Shown here: positions 54,449 to 62,955 of the stretch, in pieces
How positions within the stretch are numbered: the first letter of the stretch is position 1
Layout: each line of letters starts with the position of its first letter
From: an uncultured Bacteroidia bacterium
Lineage (GTDB): Bacteria > Bacteroidota > Bacteroidia > Bacteroidales > UBA932
Reading direction: 5' to 3'
DNA length: 64,000 nucleotides
Assembly (NCBI GenBank): GCA_902785785.1
Contig: CADAAA010000002.1
Location: forward strand, 124,001-188,000
Position numbers and translations under genes: made by a program
The notes under the pieces: generated by a model
The model's database searches: none
What the model saw: the letters and a program-made list of their open reading frames with translations, nothing else
Told to the model about the DNA's origin: nothing

Positions 54449-54979
54449 ATGAGGAATAAGATTCTTGTTTTCAGCGCATTCGTTATGACGCTTGCGCTAT
54501 GTACCGGATGCGATTTCTTCCGCACCCTGGCAGGCCGTCCCACATCTTCCGACATCGAGGCCATGCGCGTGGAACTCCGCGCCCGCGAGGCGGCGGAGGC
54601 GGCGCGCCGGGACTCGCTGGAGCGTGTCCGGCGCGAGGCCATGGAGGCCGCACGCATTGCGGCCGCCACTGATACCCTTCAGTCCATGAAGGGGCTGCTG
54701 CGCTCGCCGGCCCGCTTTGCCGGCTTGTCCAAGGACAGCGCCCCCAGCGCCAGATACAGCATAGTCATCGGTTCATACCGGGACCGTGCCAATGCTATGA
54801 AATACAGTGAAAAGCTTACTTCCGATGGCTATCCTGCCGAGGCCGTGAGTTTCCGCAACGGATTCACCGCCGTGGGTGTCTGCCCTACGGACGATCCTTC
54901 GGAACTGCTGGCTTCGCTGCGCAAGGTCCGCAAGGAGCGTTTCTGCCCCAAGGAAGTTTGGATCCTGGTAAACGAGTAG
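54449..54979 (+). CDS. SPOR-domain lipoprotein
   Basis: From ATG 54449 the protein has 176 residues. The longer frame from 53927 lies antisense to the capA-like gene and is rejected. A lipobox (ALCTGC, Cys21) is followed by a charged alpha-helical stretch rich in Arg, Glu and Ala (about 40-75), then a SPOR domain (about 100-175: YSIVIGSYRDRANAMKYSEKL and FTAVGVCPTDD). SPOR domains bind denuded peptidoglycan at division sites. It lies 2 nt before the M28-TonB gene and is likely co-transcribed with it. Confidence 0.88.
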   Translation: MRNKILVFSAFVMTLALCTGCDFFRTLAGRPTSSDIEAMRVELRAREAAEAARRDSLERVRREAMEAARIAAATDTLQSMKGLLRSPARFAGLSKDSAPSARYSIVIGSYRDRANAMKYSEKLTSDGYPAEAVSFRNGFTAVGVCPTDDPSELLASLRKVRKERFCPKEVWILVNE

Positions 54980-54981
54980 CC

Positions 54982-56307
54982 ATGAGAAGAGTCGCCATAT
55001 TCCTTGCAGCGCTGTTCTGCACCACGTTCTGCTTCGCTCAATACCGTACTCCGGACTACCGTGAGCTCGGCTACAGCGAGACGGGCAGGGCTTTGCGCGA
55101 GCATGTCGGCTACCTCGCCTCAGCGGCCCTTGAGGGCCGTGCCGCAGGCTCGGAAGGCGAACTGGAAGCAGCGGACTATGTCCGCGAGGTGCTCGGCGCC
55201 TACGGTGTCGAACTCCTTTCCGGCCCTGACGGTGACGTGTTCGGCATCAAGCGCGACAACGGCGACACCCTGGTGTCGCGCAATGTCATCGGTGTCATCG
55301 AGGGATATGACAAGTCCCTCAGGGATCGTTACATAGTCATAGGAGCGCGGCTGGACAACATAGGTACGAGGACCATTACCATCGACGGACAGCCTTACAC
55401 CCGTATTTACAACGGTGCCAACGGCAATGCCTCCGGTGTCGCGATGATGCTTGAGCTGGCGCGTCTGCTCAAGACCAACTCCCTCATGCTCAAGCGTTCG
55501 GTGGTGTTCGTAGCCTTCGGTGCATCGCTGGAGTCACAGATCGGCTCATGGTATTTCCTGAACCGTTCGTTCCCTGCCGCCGACCGCATCGACGCGATGA
55601 TCAACCTCGACGTTCTCGGCCGTGGTCAGGGTTTCTACGCCTATACAGGCTCGAACGCCGATATGAACAGGATCCTGAACCGCGTCAATTCCACCCTGCA
55701 GCCTGTCAAGCCCGAGATAACGGCTGCTGAGCCGTTGGACTCCGACCATAGAATGTTCTATGCCTCCGAGATCCCGTCAGTGTTGTTTACCACCGGGACA
55801 TATCCTGAGTTCGGGACGGACAGGGACACCCCCTCCATACTCCAGTACGATGACATGGAGCGTGAGCTCGAATACCTGTACAACTTCTCCATGGAGCTCG
55901 TGAACGGAGCCGCCCCGGCGTTCCGCCCGGAAGAGGGCGCAAGCGCTCCTGCCGGGACGGTCGGTGCGATCCCGTATTACGAATGCGACATCCCTCCGAC
56001 GTTCCTTGGCAGCACAGATCCAAAGGTATTCCTTGAAAAATGGGTATATGCCTACCTCAAGTACCCTAATGAAGCGGTCCGGAACGGCATCCAGGGACGC
56101 GTCCTTGTGGATTTCGTCATTGACGAGAAGGGCCGGGTGAAGGATGTCAAGGTGCTAAGGGGAGTGGATCCGCTCCTCGATGCGGAGGCCGTCAAGGTCG
56201 TGGCCGCCTCACCCGACTGGAAGCCTGCCAGGCTCCAGGGGAAGAAGGTCCGTTCCGAGATGTCGCTCTATGTAGAATTCAAGCTGGAAAGAAAGAAAAA
56301 CAGATAA
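54982..56307 (+). CDS. M28 peptidase-like protein with TonB C-terminal domain, degenerate active site
   Basis: A 441-residue exported protein from ATG 54982 (signal peptide to about residue 20). Residues about 30-305 have the M28 aminopeptidase fold, but the metal site is broken. GAHYDHLG is GARLDNIG (His to Arg123), GADDNASG is GANGNASG (Asp pair to Asn147-Gly148), and the EE pair reads ASLESQ with one Glu lost. NLDVLGR (Asp210) and SDH (His256) remain. Residues about 335-441 form a TonB/energy-transducer C-terminal domain ([23 protein letters not shown]). It follows the SPOR gene by 2 nt and precedes leuS by 8 nt. Confidence 0.87.
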   Translation: MRRVAIFLAALFCTTFCFAQYRTPDYRELGYSETGRALREHVGYLASAALEGRAAGSEGELEAADYVREVLGAYGVELLSGPDGDVFGIKRDNGDTLVSRNVIGVIEGYDKSLRDRYIVIGARLDNIGTRTITIDGQPYTRIYNGANGNASGVAMMLELARLLKTNSLMLKRSVVFVAFGASLESQIGSWYFLNRSFPAADRIDAMINLDVLGRGQGFYAYTGSNADMNRILNRVNSTLQPVKPEITAAEPLDSDHRMFYASEIPSVLFTTGTYPEFGTDRDTPSILQYDDMERELEYLYNFSMELVNGAAPAFRPEEGASAPAGTVGAIPYYECDIPPTFLGSTDPKVFLEKWVYAYLKYPNEAVRNGIQGRVLVDFVIDEKGRVKDVKVLRGVDPLLDAEAVKVVAASPDWKPARLQGKKVRSEMSLYVEFKLERKKNR

Positions 56308-56315
56308 GATACATC

Positions 56316-59081
56316 ATGGATTACGATTTCAAGTCAATCGAAAGCAAATGGCAGGCCTGGTGGGCTGCCAACAAGACCTTCAAGACAGTCCTGGATAACT
56401 CCAAGCCCAAATACTATGTCCTCGACATGTTCCCTTACCCTTCCGGCGCGGGACTTCATGTAGGACACCCGCTGGGATACATCGCCAGCGACATCTTTTC
56501 CAGATACAAGAGGCTGACCGGCTACAATGTCCTCCATCCTATGGGATACGACGCATTCGGCCTTCCGGCCGAGCAGTACGCCATCCAGACCGGACAGCAT
56601 CCGGAGAAGACCACCACCGACAACATCAACCGCTACCGCAGCCAGCTCGACAGGATAGGATTCTCGTATGACTGGGACCGTGAGGTACGTACATGCGATC
56701 CCGGGTTCTACAAATGGACCCAGTGGGCTTTCCTGAAGATGTTCGACAGCTGGTATGACCGCTCCATGCAGAAGGCGCGTCCCATCGCATGCCTGACAGA
56801 GCATTTTGCAAAAGAAGGTACGGCCGGAGTGGATGCCGCATGCTCGCAGGACCTTGATTTCACTGCGAAGCAGTGGAACGCCATGGATGAGAAGGAGAAG
56901 TCCGATGTCCTGATGAACTACCGTATCGCGTATCAGGGTGAGACTTCCGTCAACTGGTGCGAGGGCCTCGGCACAGTGCTGGCCAACGACGAAGTCAAGG
57001 ACGGACTCTCGGTGCGCGGCGGATTCCCCGTGGAGCAGAAGAAGATGACACAGTGGCAGCTTCGCGTCTCGGCATATGCCGGGCGCCTGCTGGACAGCCT
57101 GGACAAACTTGCCTGGACCGACTCCCTCAAGGAGATGCAGCGCAACTGGATAGGCAAGTCCGAGGGATGCGAGGTGGTTTTCGACACCGTCTGCGGAGAA
57201 AAGCATCTGCCTATTACCATTTTCACCACACGTGTTGACACTATCTTCGGCGTGACATTCATGGTGCTCGCTCCCGAGAGTGATCTGGTCGGGGAGCTTA
57301 CCACCCCTGAGCAGGCAGAGGCAGTCGCCGACTATGTCAAGCAGGTGAAGAAGAAGACCGAGCGTGAGCGTATCGCGGAGACCAAGACCGTATCCGGAGT
57401 GTTCTCCGGCTCTTACGGCATCAATCCCCTGACGGGAGAGCGTATCCCTATCTGGATCTCCGAGTATGTACTCGCGGGCTACGGCACCGGCGCCATTATG
57501 GCTGTGCCGGCGCATGACAGCCGCGACTATGTCTTTGCGAAGACTTTCAACCTTCCTATCGTCCCCATCATCGAGGGGTGTGACGTCAGCGAGCAGAGTT
57601 TCGATGCCAAGGAAGGAAAGATGTGCAACTCCGGTTTCCTGAACGGAATGGATGTCAAGGAGGCTATCGAGAGAGCCAAGGACTATGTGGAGGAGAAGGG
57701 CCTCGGCCGCCGCAAGACCAATTTCCGCCTGCGCGACGCCATCTTCTCGCGCCAGCGCTACTGGGGCGAGCCTTTCCCCATCTACTACAAGGACGGCATA
57801 CCTACGCCTCTGCCGGAGTCCGCGCTGCCGCTCGAACTGCCGGAGATCGAGTCGTTCAAGCCTGCGGCAAACGGTGAACCCCCGCTCTCCCGTGCCAAGG
57901 ACTGGACATACGACGGCTATCCTCTCGAGAAGAGCACAATGCCCGGTTTCGCCGGCTCAAGCGCCTACTATCTCCGCTACATGGACCCTCACAACGACAA
58001 TGCATTGGTAGACAAGGATGTGGATGCATACTGGAGGGATGTTGACCTATATATCGGCGGTACCGAGCATGCCACCGGACACCTCATCTACTCGCGTTTC
58101 TGGAACAAGTTCCTCTACGACCTCGGCTATGTATGCGAGGACGAACCTTTCAAGAAGCTCGTCAACCAGGGCATGATCCAGGGACGTTCCAATTTCGTAT
58201 ACCGTATCGTCGGTACCAATACCTTCGTCTCACTCGGTCTCAAGGACAAGTACGAGACCACCGAGATCCATGTCGACGTGAACATCGTGTACAACGACCG
58301 GCTCGACCTCGAGGCCTTCAAGGCATGGAGGCCCGAATATGCCGATGCCGAGTTTATCCTCGAGGACGGTGAATACATCTGCGGATGGGCCATCGAGAAG
58401 ATGAGTAAGTCCATGTTCAACGTGGTTAATCCAGATCTTGTCTGCGACACCTATGGTGCCGATACCCTCCGTCTCTACGAGATGTTCCTCGGACCTCTGG
58501 AGCAGTCCAAGCCCTGGGATACCAAGGGAATTGACGGCGTCAACCGCTTCCTGAAGAAGTTCTGGCGCATGTTCTACGACCGTGACAACTGGCTTGTAAC
58601 GGACGAGGAACCTACTGCAGCGGAGCTCAAGTCACTCCATCGCCTCATTGCCAAGGAGCGTGCCGACATCGAGGCATTCTCGTTCAACACCACCATCAGC
58701 GCCTTCATGATCGCGCTCAACGAACTGTCCGCCCTCAAGTGCAGCAAGCGTGCGGTCCTCGAGCCGTTGGTGATCCTGCTGTCGCCTTTCGCCCCCCATA
58801 TCGCGGAAGAACTCTGGCATGCCCTCGGACATGAAGACAGCGTAACCTTCGCATCCTTCCCCGAGTATGTCGAAGCTTATACGGCCGAGGACAGCTGTAC
58901 CTATGCGGTTTCGTTCAACGGCAAGACCCGCTTCACCGTCGACCTCCCCAAGTCGGCGGACAAGGATGAAGTGGAGGCAAGGGTACGCTCCATGGAGCAG
59001 ACTGCAAAATATGTAAACGGACTCAACATCATCAAGGTCATCGTGGTCCCTGGAAAGATCGTGAATATCGTGGTCAAATAA
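56316..59081 (+). CDS. leuS: Leucyl-tRNA synthetase
   Basis: A 921-residue class I aminoacyl-tRNA synthetase that charges tRNA-Leu. The ATP-binding HIGH motif is HVGH (48-51) and the KMSKS motif is exact (about 695-699). The editing domain is present between them with [13 protein letters not shown] and [10 protein letters not shown], whose aspartate acts in proofreading. [16 protein letters not shown] is a further LeuS hallmark. Length is normal for Bacteroidota. It follows the M28-TonB gene by 8 nt and is followed by the YitT pair. Confidence 0.97.
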   Translation: MDYDFKSIESKWQAWWAANKTFKTVLDNSKPKYYVLDMFPYPSGAGLHVGHPLGYIASDIFSRYKRLTGYNVLHPMGYDAFGLPAEQYAIQTGQHPEKTTTDNINRYRSQLDRIGFSYDWDREVRTCDPGFYKWTQWAFLKMFDSWYDRSMQKARPIACLTEHFAKEGTAGVDAACSQDLDFTAKQWNAMDEKEKSDVLMNYRIAYQGETSVNWCEGLGTVLANDEVKDGLSVRGGFPVEQKKMTQWQLRVSAYAGRLLDSLDKLAWTDSLKEMQRNWIGKSEGCEVVFDTVCGEKHLPITIFTTRVDTIFGVTFMVLAPESDLVGELTTPEQAEAVADYVKQVKKKTERERIAETKTVSGVFSGSYGINPLTGERIPIWISEYVLAGYGTGAIMAVPAHDSRDYVFAKTFNLPIVPIIEGCDVSEQSFDAKEGKMCNSGFLNGMDVKEAIERAKDYVEEKGLGRRKTNFRLRDAIFSRQRYWGEPFPIYYKDGIPTPLPESALPLELPEIESFKPAANGEPPLSRAKDWTYDGYPLEKSTMPGFAGSSAYYLRYMDPHNDNALVDKDVDAYWRDVDLYIGGTEHATGHLIYSRFWNKFLYDLGYVCEDEPFKKLVNQGMIQGRSNFVYRIVGTNTFVSLGLKDKYETTEIHVDVNIVYNDRLDLEAFKAWRPEYADAEFILEDGEYICGWAIEKMSKSMFNVVNPDLVCDTYGADTLRLYEMFLGPLEQSKPWDTKGIDGVNRFLKKFWRMFYDRDNWLVTDEEPTAAELKSLHRLIAKERADIEAFSFNTTISAFMIALNELSALKCSKRAVLEPLVILLSPFAPHIAEELWHALGHEDSVTFASFPEYVEAYTAEDSCTYAVSFNGKTRFTVDLPKSADKDEVEARVRSMEQTAKYVNGLNIIKVIVVPGKIVNIVVK

Positions 59082-59087
59082 CCGGTG

Positions 59088-60020
59088 ATGGAAGCCGCAA
59101 GGAAAAAGTATTATCTAGTCAATGATTTCATTATCCTGACGGTCGCATGTTTCATCTTTGCGATCGCCTGGGAGGCGTTCATGATCCCTAACGGGATGTC
59201 TGCGGGTGGAATGATGGGTCTGTGTACCGTCATCCAGTATGCAACGGGAGGACTTATCCCGGCGCAGTATTCCTATTTCGCCGTCAATGCCCTGCTCATC
59301 ATAATAGCGGTCATCGCCATGGGCATAGGCTTCGGTTTCAAGACGATATACTGTATCGTCATGTCATCGGTCGCCATGGAGATCATTGCCTCCGTGCCTG
59401 AGATCCACTCGGTCGCCGGGCAGTTCTTCTATGTGCGTGAGACCCTGCTCATCCCCATCATCGCCGGACTTCTCGAAGCCATCGGCCTGGGACTCGTCCT
59501 GCGGTATGGCGCCAGCACGGGTGGTACGGATATCATTGCGCTGATGATCAACAAGTACTGGCCGGTGTCGCTCAGCAAGGTGTTCCTGATCTCGGATATC
59601 TTCATTGTCGCTGCCCTTCTCTTCCTGCCTGACAAGACCTTCACCGATATGGTATACGGTCTCGTCGAGATCATCACGTTCTCGGCCATCATCGACTACG
59701 TAGTGGGAGGTGACAAGTCCTCGTACCAGTTGCTTGTCTTTTCCGACCGATACGCCGACATCGCCGACCATATCATAAACAATATGAACAGGGGAGTGAC
59801 GGTGTTGAGCGCGCAGGGATGGTATACCAAGAAGGATAAGAACGTGCTCCTGATACTCATCAACCGCAAGCAGCTTCCCAGCCTGACCAAAGTCATCAAG
59901 GAAGTCGATCCCCGGGCTTTCATGTCAGTGTCTTCCACCAACAATGTCTATGGCGAGGGTTTCGATGAGATAAAGACCGGTTTCAAACGAAAGAACAAAT
60001 CAGAATCAGATGCCTCTTAA
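59088..60020 (+). CDS. YitT family membrane protein (copy 1)
   Basis: A 310-residue inner-membrane protein with five to six transmembrane helices (residues about 12-190) and a C-terminal cytoplasmic DUF2179 domain (about 225-285: RGVTVLSAQGWYTKKDKNVLLILINRKQ-like). ATG 59088 is chosen over the in-frame GTG at 59085. YitT family proteins are widespread and poorly characterised; transport or signalling has been suggested. GASTGGTDIIALMINKYW is the shared family signature. It begins 6 nt after leuS and overlaps the second YitT gene by 11 nt. Confidence 0.92.
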   Translation: MEAARKKYYLVNDFIILTVACFIFAIAWEAFMIPNGMSAGGMMGLCTVIQYATGGLIPAQYSYFAVNALLIIIAVIAMGIGFGFKTIYCIVMSSVAMEIIASVPEIHSVAGQFFYVRETLLIPIIAGLLEAIGLGLVLRYGASTGGTDIIALMINKYWPVSLSKVFLISDIFIVAALLFLPDKTFTDMVYGLVEIITFSAIIDYVVGGDKSSYQLLVFSDRYADIADHIINNMNRGVTVLSAQGWYTKKDKNVLLILINRKQLPSLTKVIKEVDPRAFMSVSSTNNVYGEGFDEIKTGFKRKNKSESDAS

Positions 60021-60969
60021 AGAAGAAAAAAGCGTGTTGCGGCATATCAGGGACTATGCGCTCCTGATACTCGGCCTGTTGCTTTATGTGCTGGGATGGA
60101 CCGTTTTCCTTGTCCCCAACAACCTCGTTGGCGGCGGTGTGACGGGTGTCGCTTCCATCATCCAGTATGCCACGCATGGAGCCATCAAGATAGGATACAC
60201 CTATTTCACCGTCAATACGATTCTCCTCATAATCGCTCTGTTCACCTTGGGGAAGGGATTCGGAAGCAAGACCGTGGTGGCCATAATCCTTGCGTCGCTC
60301 GGCCTCAATCTCTTCCAGACTTGGATCCCCGCCGAGATATGCCAGACCCTTGCCGTTGACAACGGCAAGTTGATGAGCGTCATAATGGGCGGTATACTCG
60401 TCGGAGTCGGCATCGGCCTGACGATGTCAGCGGGCGGAAGTACGGGTGGCACGGACATCATAGCGCTGATCGTGAACAAGTACAAGGGGGTCTCTCCCGG
60501 CAAGATGATCCTCGGAATGGACGTGGTCATTATATGCTCTTCTCTCCTCGTCCCTTCGTATACCGCCGAGGGGGTTCTCGTCCCTTTCACGGAAAAGATT
60601 GTGACCGTCGTATACGGTCTTATCCTGATAACGATATGCAGTACTGTGCTGGATATGTACCTGGCCGGTTCCAAGCAGTCCGTCCAGTTGTTCATCCTCT
60701 CCCATAAGTACGAGGAGATCGCCGATGCCATCGCCAAGGACCTTCACCGTGGAGTCACCGTCCTTGACGGTCAGGGCTGGTATTCCAAGCAGTCAACTCA
60801 TGTATTGATGGTACTGACACGCAAGACTGACTTGAACATCATGCTGCGCTATATCAAGTCAATCGATCCGGACGCATTCCTGTCCGTATCTACCGTGACG
60901 GGTGTCTACGGACGCGGTTTCGAATCCATCCGTTTGAAACATACGTCAAAGGATATCAAAAAAGCATAA
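60010..60969 (+). CDS. YitT family membrane protein (copy 2)
   Basis: A 319-residue paralogue of the preceding gene with the same plan: membrane helices (about 15-190), the signature AGGSTGGTDIIALIVNKYKG, and a DUF2179 domain (RGVTVLDGQGWYSKQSTHVLMVLTRKT-like). Sequences of the two copies differ throughout but align end to end, so the duplication is old. The 11-nt overlap means coupled translation, consistent with a hetero-oligomer. A strong terminator follows at 60997. Confidence 0.92.
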   Translation: MPLKEEKSVLRHIRDYALLILGLLLYVLGWTVFLVPNNLVGGGVTGVASIIQYATHGAIKIGYTYFTVNTILLIIALFTLGKGFGSKTVVAIILASLGLNLFQTWIPAEICQTLAVDNGKLMSVIMGGILVGVGIGLTMSAGGSTGGTDIIALIVNKYKGVSPGKMILGMDVVIICSSLLVPSYTAEGVLVPFTEKIVTVVYGLILITICSTVLDMYLAGSKQSVQLFILSHKYEEIADAIAKDLHRGVTVLDGQGWYSKQSTHVLMVLTRKTDLNIMLRYIKSIDPDAFLSVSTVTGVYGRGFESIRLKHTSKDIKKA

Positions 60970-60996
60970 AAAAAGATATTTATTTTCGTCTGACCC

Positions 60997-61028
60997 CTCC
61001 CGGACTTGTGTTCCGGGAGTTTTTTTTG
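60997..61028 (+). terminator. Rho-independent terminator after the YitT pair
   Basis: CTCCCGGA (60997-61004) pairs with TCCGGGAG (61012-61019) around a 7-nt loop, followed by eight T (61020-61027). It ends the leuS-yitT unit. Confidence 0.93.
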
Positions 61029-61068
61029 TGGATATTTGGCCCAGAACGCTTTTGAGACTCAGATATCC

Positions 61069-62130
61069 ATGGAGGACTTCATCGCATATTCATTCCTCGG
61101 CTTAAGTGCTGTCCTGTGTATTCTGGGACTGTCATCCGGCAGACGCGTTTGGACGCTGAAAGAGCGAGGTCTCCGCTTTGCCCGTGACATCCTGCCTCTT
61201 GCGCTTGTCTCCATGGACGCGTGGGGAGGGATTCCGGCATTCCTGCTGACTGCCGACATCATGTTCTGTGATGCCGTACTGCTCCAGTCAGTGACTGTGC
61301 CGCAACCCAGGAGCCGGATTCCATTCATGGCGATCTTGCTTTCCCTGGCCTGTTTGGCACGGAGTGCCCTTGAGGCATCAGGGCACCGTTTCCCAGTCGA
61401 AGCCGCTACTTTTACGACTCTTTCGTCCGCATTCCTGCTGGCAGCCGGCCCGTTCGGGGAATGGCTTCCATGGTCCGCCAGAAGACGGGAGGCTGTCCAG
61501 GGAACAGGGCGCTTGTCCCAGCAAAGCGCGGTATGCTCCCGCGCCCTGGGCTTCTCCTGTACTGTAGTCGTGGCTCTAGGATCCGTTGATGTCTCCCTTT
61601 CCCGCATGATACTTATCGCCATATCGCTGGTATTGTCCCTGCTGTATGCCTTCCTGTATTTCCGGTCTTCGTTCGGCAGCCGCGTCATTCAGTTCCCTGT
61701 GGCAGCCCCTGCCTACAAGTCCGAAGTCGTTTCCATGGACGAAGAGCAACGGATGGACCTGCTGTTCCAGCGTATCGAGGCGTACATGCAGAGGGAGCGC
61801 CCCTATCTGGATGACGGATTCACGCTGTCAGAGCTTGCCAAGGAAATGCTGACCAACAAAGGCATGCTCTCGAAGACCATCAATACCAGGTCCAAGCACA
61901 ACTTCTGTCAGTATGTGAACAGTTACAGGATACAGTATGCCGTATCGCTGATGAAGAAGGACCACCGCCTGAGGGTGGTGGAGCTGTCTCTGATGTCGGG
62001 ATTCCATTCCGTGGCGTCCTTCAACATGGCGTTCAAGCTGTTCATGAACGATACTCCGAGCGAGTACATGCGCACGTTGCAGGCTATGGAACTGCTGCGG
62101 TCAGACGAAGGCTTCCATGCCGCGCCATGA
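61069..62130 (+). CDS. Membrane-anchored AraC family transcriptional regulator
   Basis: A 353-residue protein from ATG 61069 (MEDFIAYSF); the longer frame from 61006 would begin inside the terminator. Residues about 1-200 hold several hydrophobic helices, and residues about 245-345 are an AraC-type double helix-turn-helix (FTLSELAKEMLTNKGMLSKTIN and RVVELSLMSGFHSVASFNMAFK-like). It lacks a sugar-binding domain and probably senses a membrane or envelope signal. GATATTTG (61031-61038), one mismatch from the -7 element, may be its promoter. The last 30 nt overlap the convergent pseudouridine synthase gene. Confidence 0.88.
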   Translation: MEDFIAYSFLGLSAVLCILGLSSGRRVWTLKERGLRFARDILPLALVSMDAWGGIPAFLLTADIMFCDAVLLQSVTVPQPRSRIPFMAILLSLACLARSALEASGHRFPVEAATFTTLSSAFLLAAGPFGEWLPWSARRREAVQGTGRLSQQSAVCSRALGFSCTVVVALGSVDVSLSRMILIAISLVLSLLYAFLYFRSSFGSRVIQFPVAAPAYKSEVVSMDEEQRMDLLFQRIEAYMQRERPYLDDGFTLSELAKEMLTNKGMLSKTINTRSKHNFCQYVNSYRIQYAVSLMKKDHRLRVVELSLMSGFHSVASFNMAFKLFMNDTPSEYMRTLQAMELLRSDEGFHAAP

Positions 62131-62814
62131 GGAAGGAAGGGGAGCGGTGAGTTCAAGGGGCGTCTTCCTGACCGGGTGGACGAGACTGATGTGACGCGAG
62201 TGGAGGGAAATGCCTCCGTCCGGGTTGGATCTTGGTGCTCCGTACTTGAGGTCTCCCTTTATCACACAGCCCATGCCGGCGAGCTGGCAGCGGATCTGAT
62301 GGTGACGGCCTGTGAGGAGTTCGACCTCTATGAGATAATAGCGTTCCGTGGGCCCGAGATACCGGTATCGCAGGCGGGCGAGTTTCGCTTCGCGGTTCCC
62401 GGCTTTCGCGATGAAGGATTTGTTCATCTTCTCGTTGCGCACGAGCCAGTCTTCCAGTTCGCCTTCCGGAGCTGATGGGGCTGCGCAGCACAGCGCCCAG
62501 TAGGTTTTGTGTACCTCGCCTTCGCGGAACATCGCCGCAAGGCGTTCGAGGGCCTTGGAGGTCTTGGCGAATACGACTATTCCGCTGACAGGGCGGTCGA
62601 GCCTGTGCGGGATGCCCATGAATACCTGACCCGGCTTGCCGTCACGCTGCGCGACGAAGGCCTTGAGGGTCTCCGCCAGGCATTCGTCGCCTGTCCTGTC
62701 TCCCTGGACGATCTCGCCTGCCCGCTTGTTCACGACCAGCAGGTGGTTGTCCTCGTACAGGATCCTGCCTTCCAGGTCCCGGAATTCTTCCTCGGATAGT
62801 GTTCTGTAGTACAT
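62101..62814 (-). CDS. RluA family pseudouridine synthase
   Basis: A 237-residue RNA-modifying enzyme starting at ATG 62814 (MYYRTLSEEEF). The catalytic aspartate is in GIPHRLDRPVSGIVVFAK, the RluA motif HRLDxxxSG. ILYEDNHLLVVNK, ELLTGRHHQIRCQLA and GDLKYG are further family features. There is no S4 domain, so it is a short RluA-type enzyme whose rRNA or tRNA target is unknown. A much longer minus-strand frame runs upstream to 63924, but it lies antisense to dnaK and is rejected. It is convergent with the AraC gene (30-nt overlap). Confidence 0.93.
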   Translation of the reverse strand: MYYRTLSEEEFRDLEGRILYEDNHLLVVNKRAGEIVQGDRTGDECLAETLKAFVAQRDGKPGQVFMGIPHRLDRPVSGIVVFAKTSKALERLAAMFREGEVHKTYWALCCAAPSAPEGELEDWLVRNEKMNKSFIAKAGNREAKLARLRYRYLGPTERYYLIEVELLTGRHHQIRCQLAGMGCVIKGDLKYGAPRSNPDGGISLHSRHISLVHPVRKTPLELTAPLPSSWRGMEAFV

Positions 62815-62833
62815 ATCAGTCGCGATTCTGCCA

Positions 62834-62841
62834 CAAAGATA
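62834..62841 (-). promoter_or_regulatory. -7 element of the pseudouridine synthase gene
   Basis: Reads TATCTTTG on the minus strand, exact consensus, 19 nt before the ATG at 62814. Confidence 0.65.
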
Positions 62842-62850
62842 GGAATAATT

Positions 62851-62924
62851 CTGCCAAAATGTCAGCGGAATCGAATGGCACAGCTTTAGATAGACAGTGT
62901 GGTGTCGCGGATGAAGTGTCCGCG
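62851..62924 (+). promoter_or_regulatory. dnaK upstream region: palindrome and leader hairpin
   Basis: CTGCCAAAATGTCAG (62851-62865) is a palindrome broken at one base pair, and TGGCAC lies 10 bp further on (62876-62881). A 6-bp stem CGCGGA (62906-62911)/TCCGCG (62919-62924) with a 7-nt loop lies in the probable leader, about 30 nt before the ATG. No TAnnTTTG element was found for dnaK. Heat-shock control by these sites is inference. Confidence 0.45.
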
Positions 62925-62955
62925 CAGGAATGAAAAAACAATAAAACGTAATATT

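Noticed and set aside
62876..62890. TGGCACAGCTTTAGA as a sigma-54 promoter of dnaK
   Set aside because: The -24 GG is present but the required -12 GC at the correct spacing is not.
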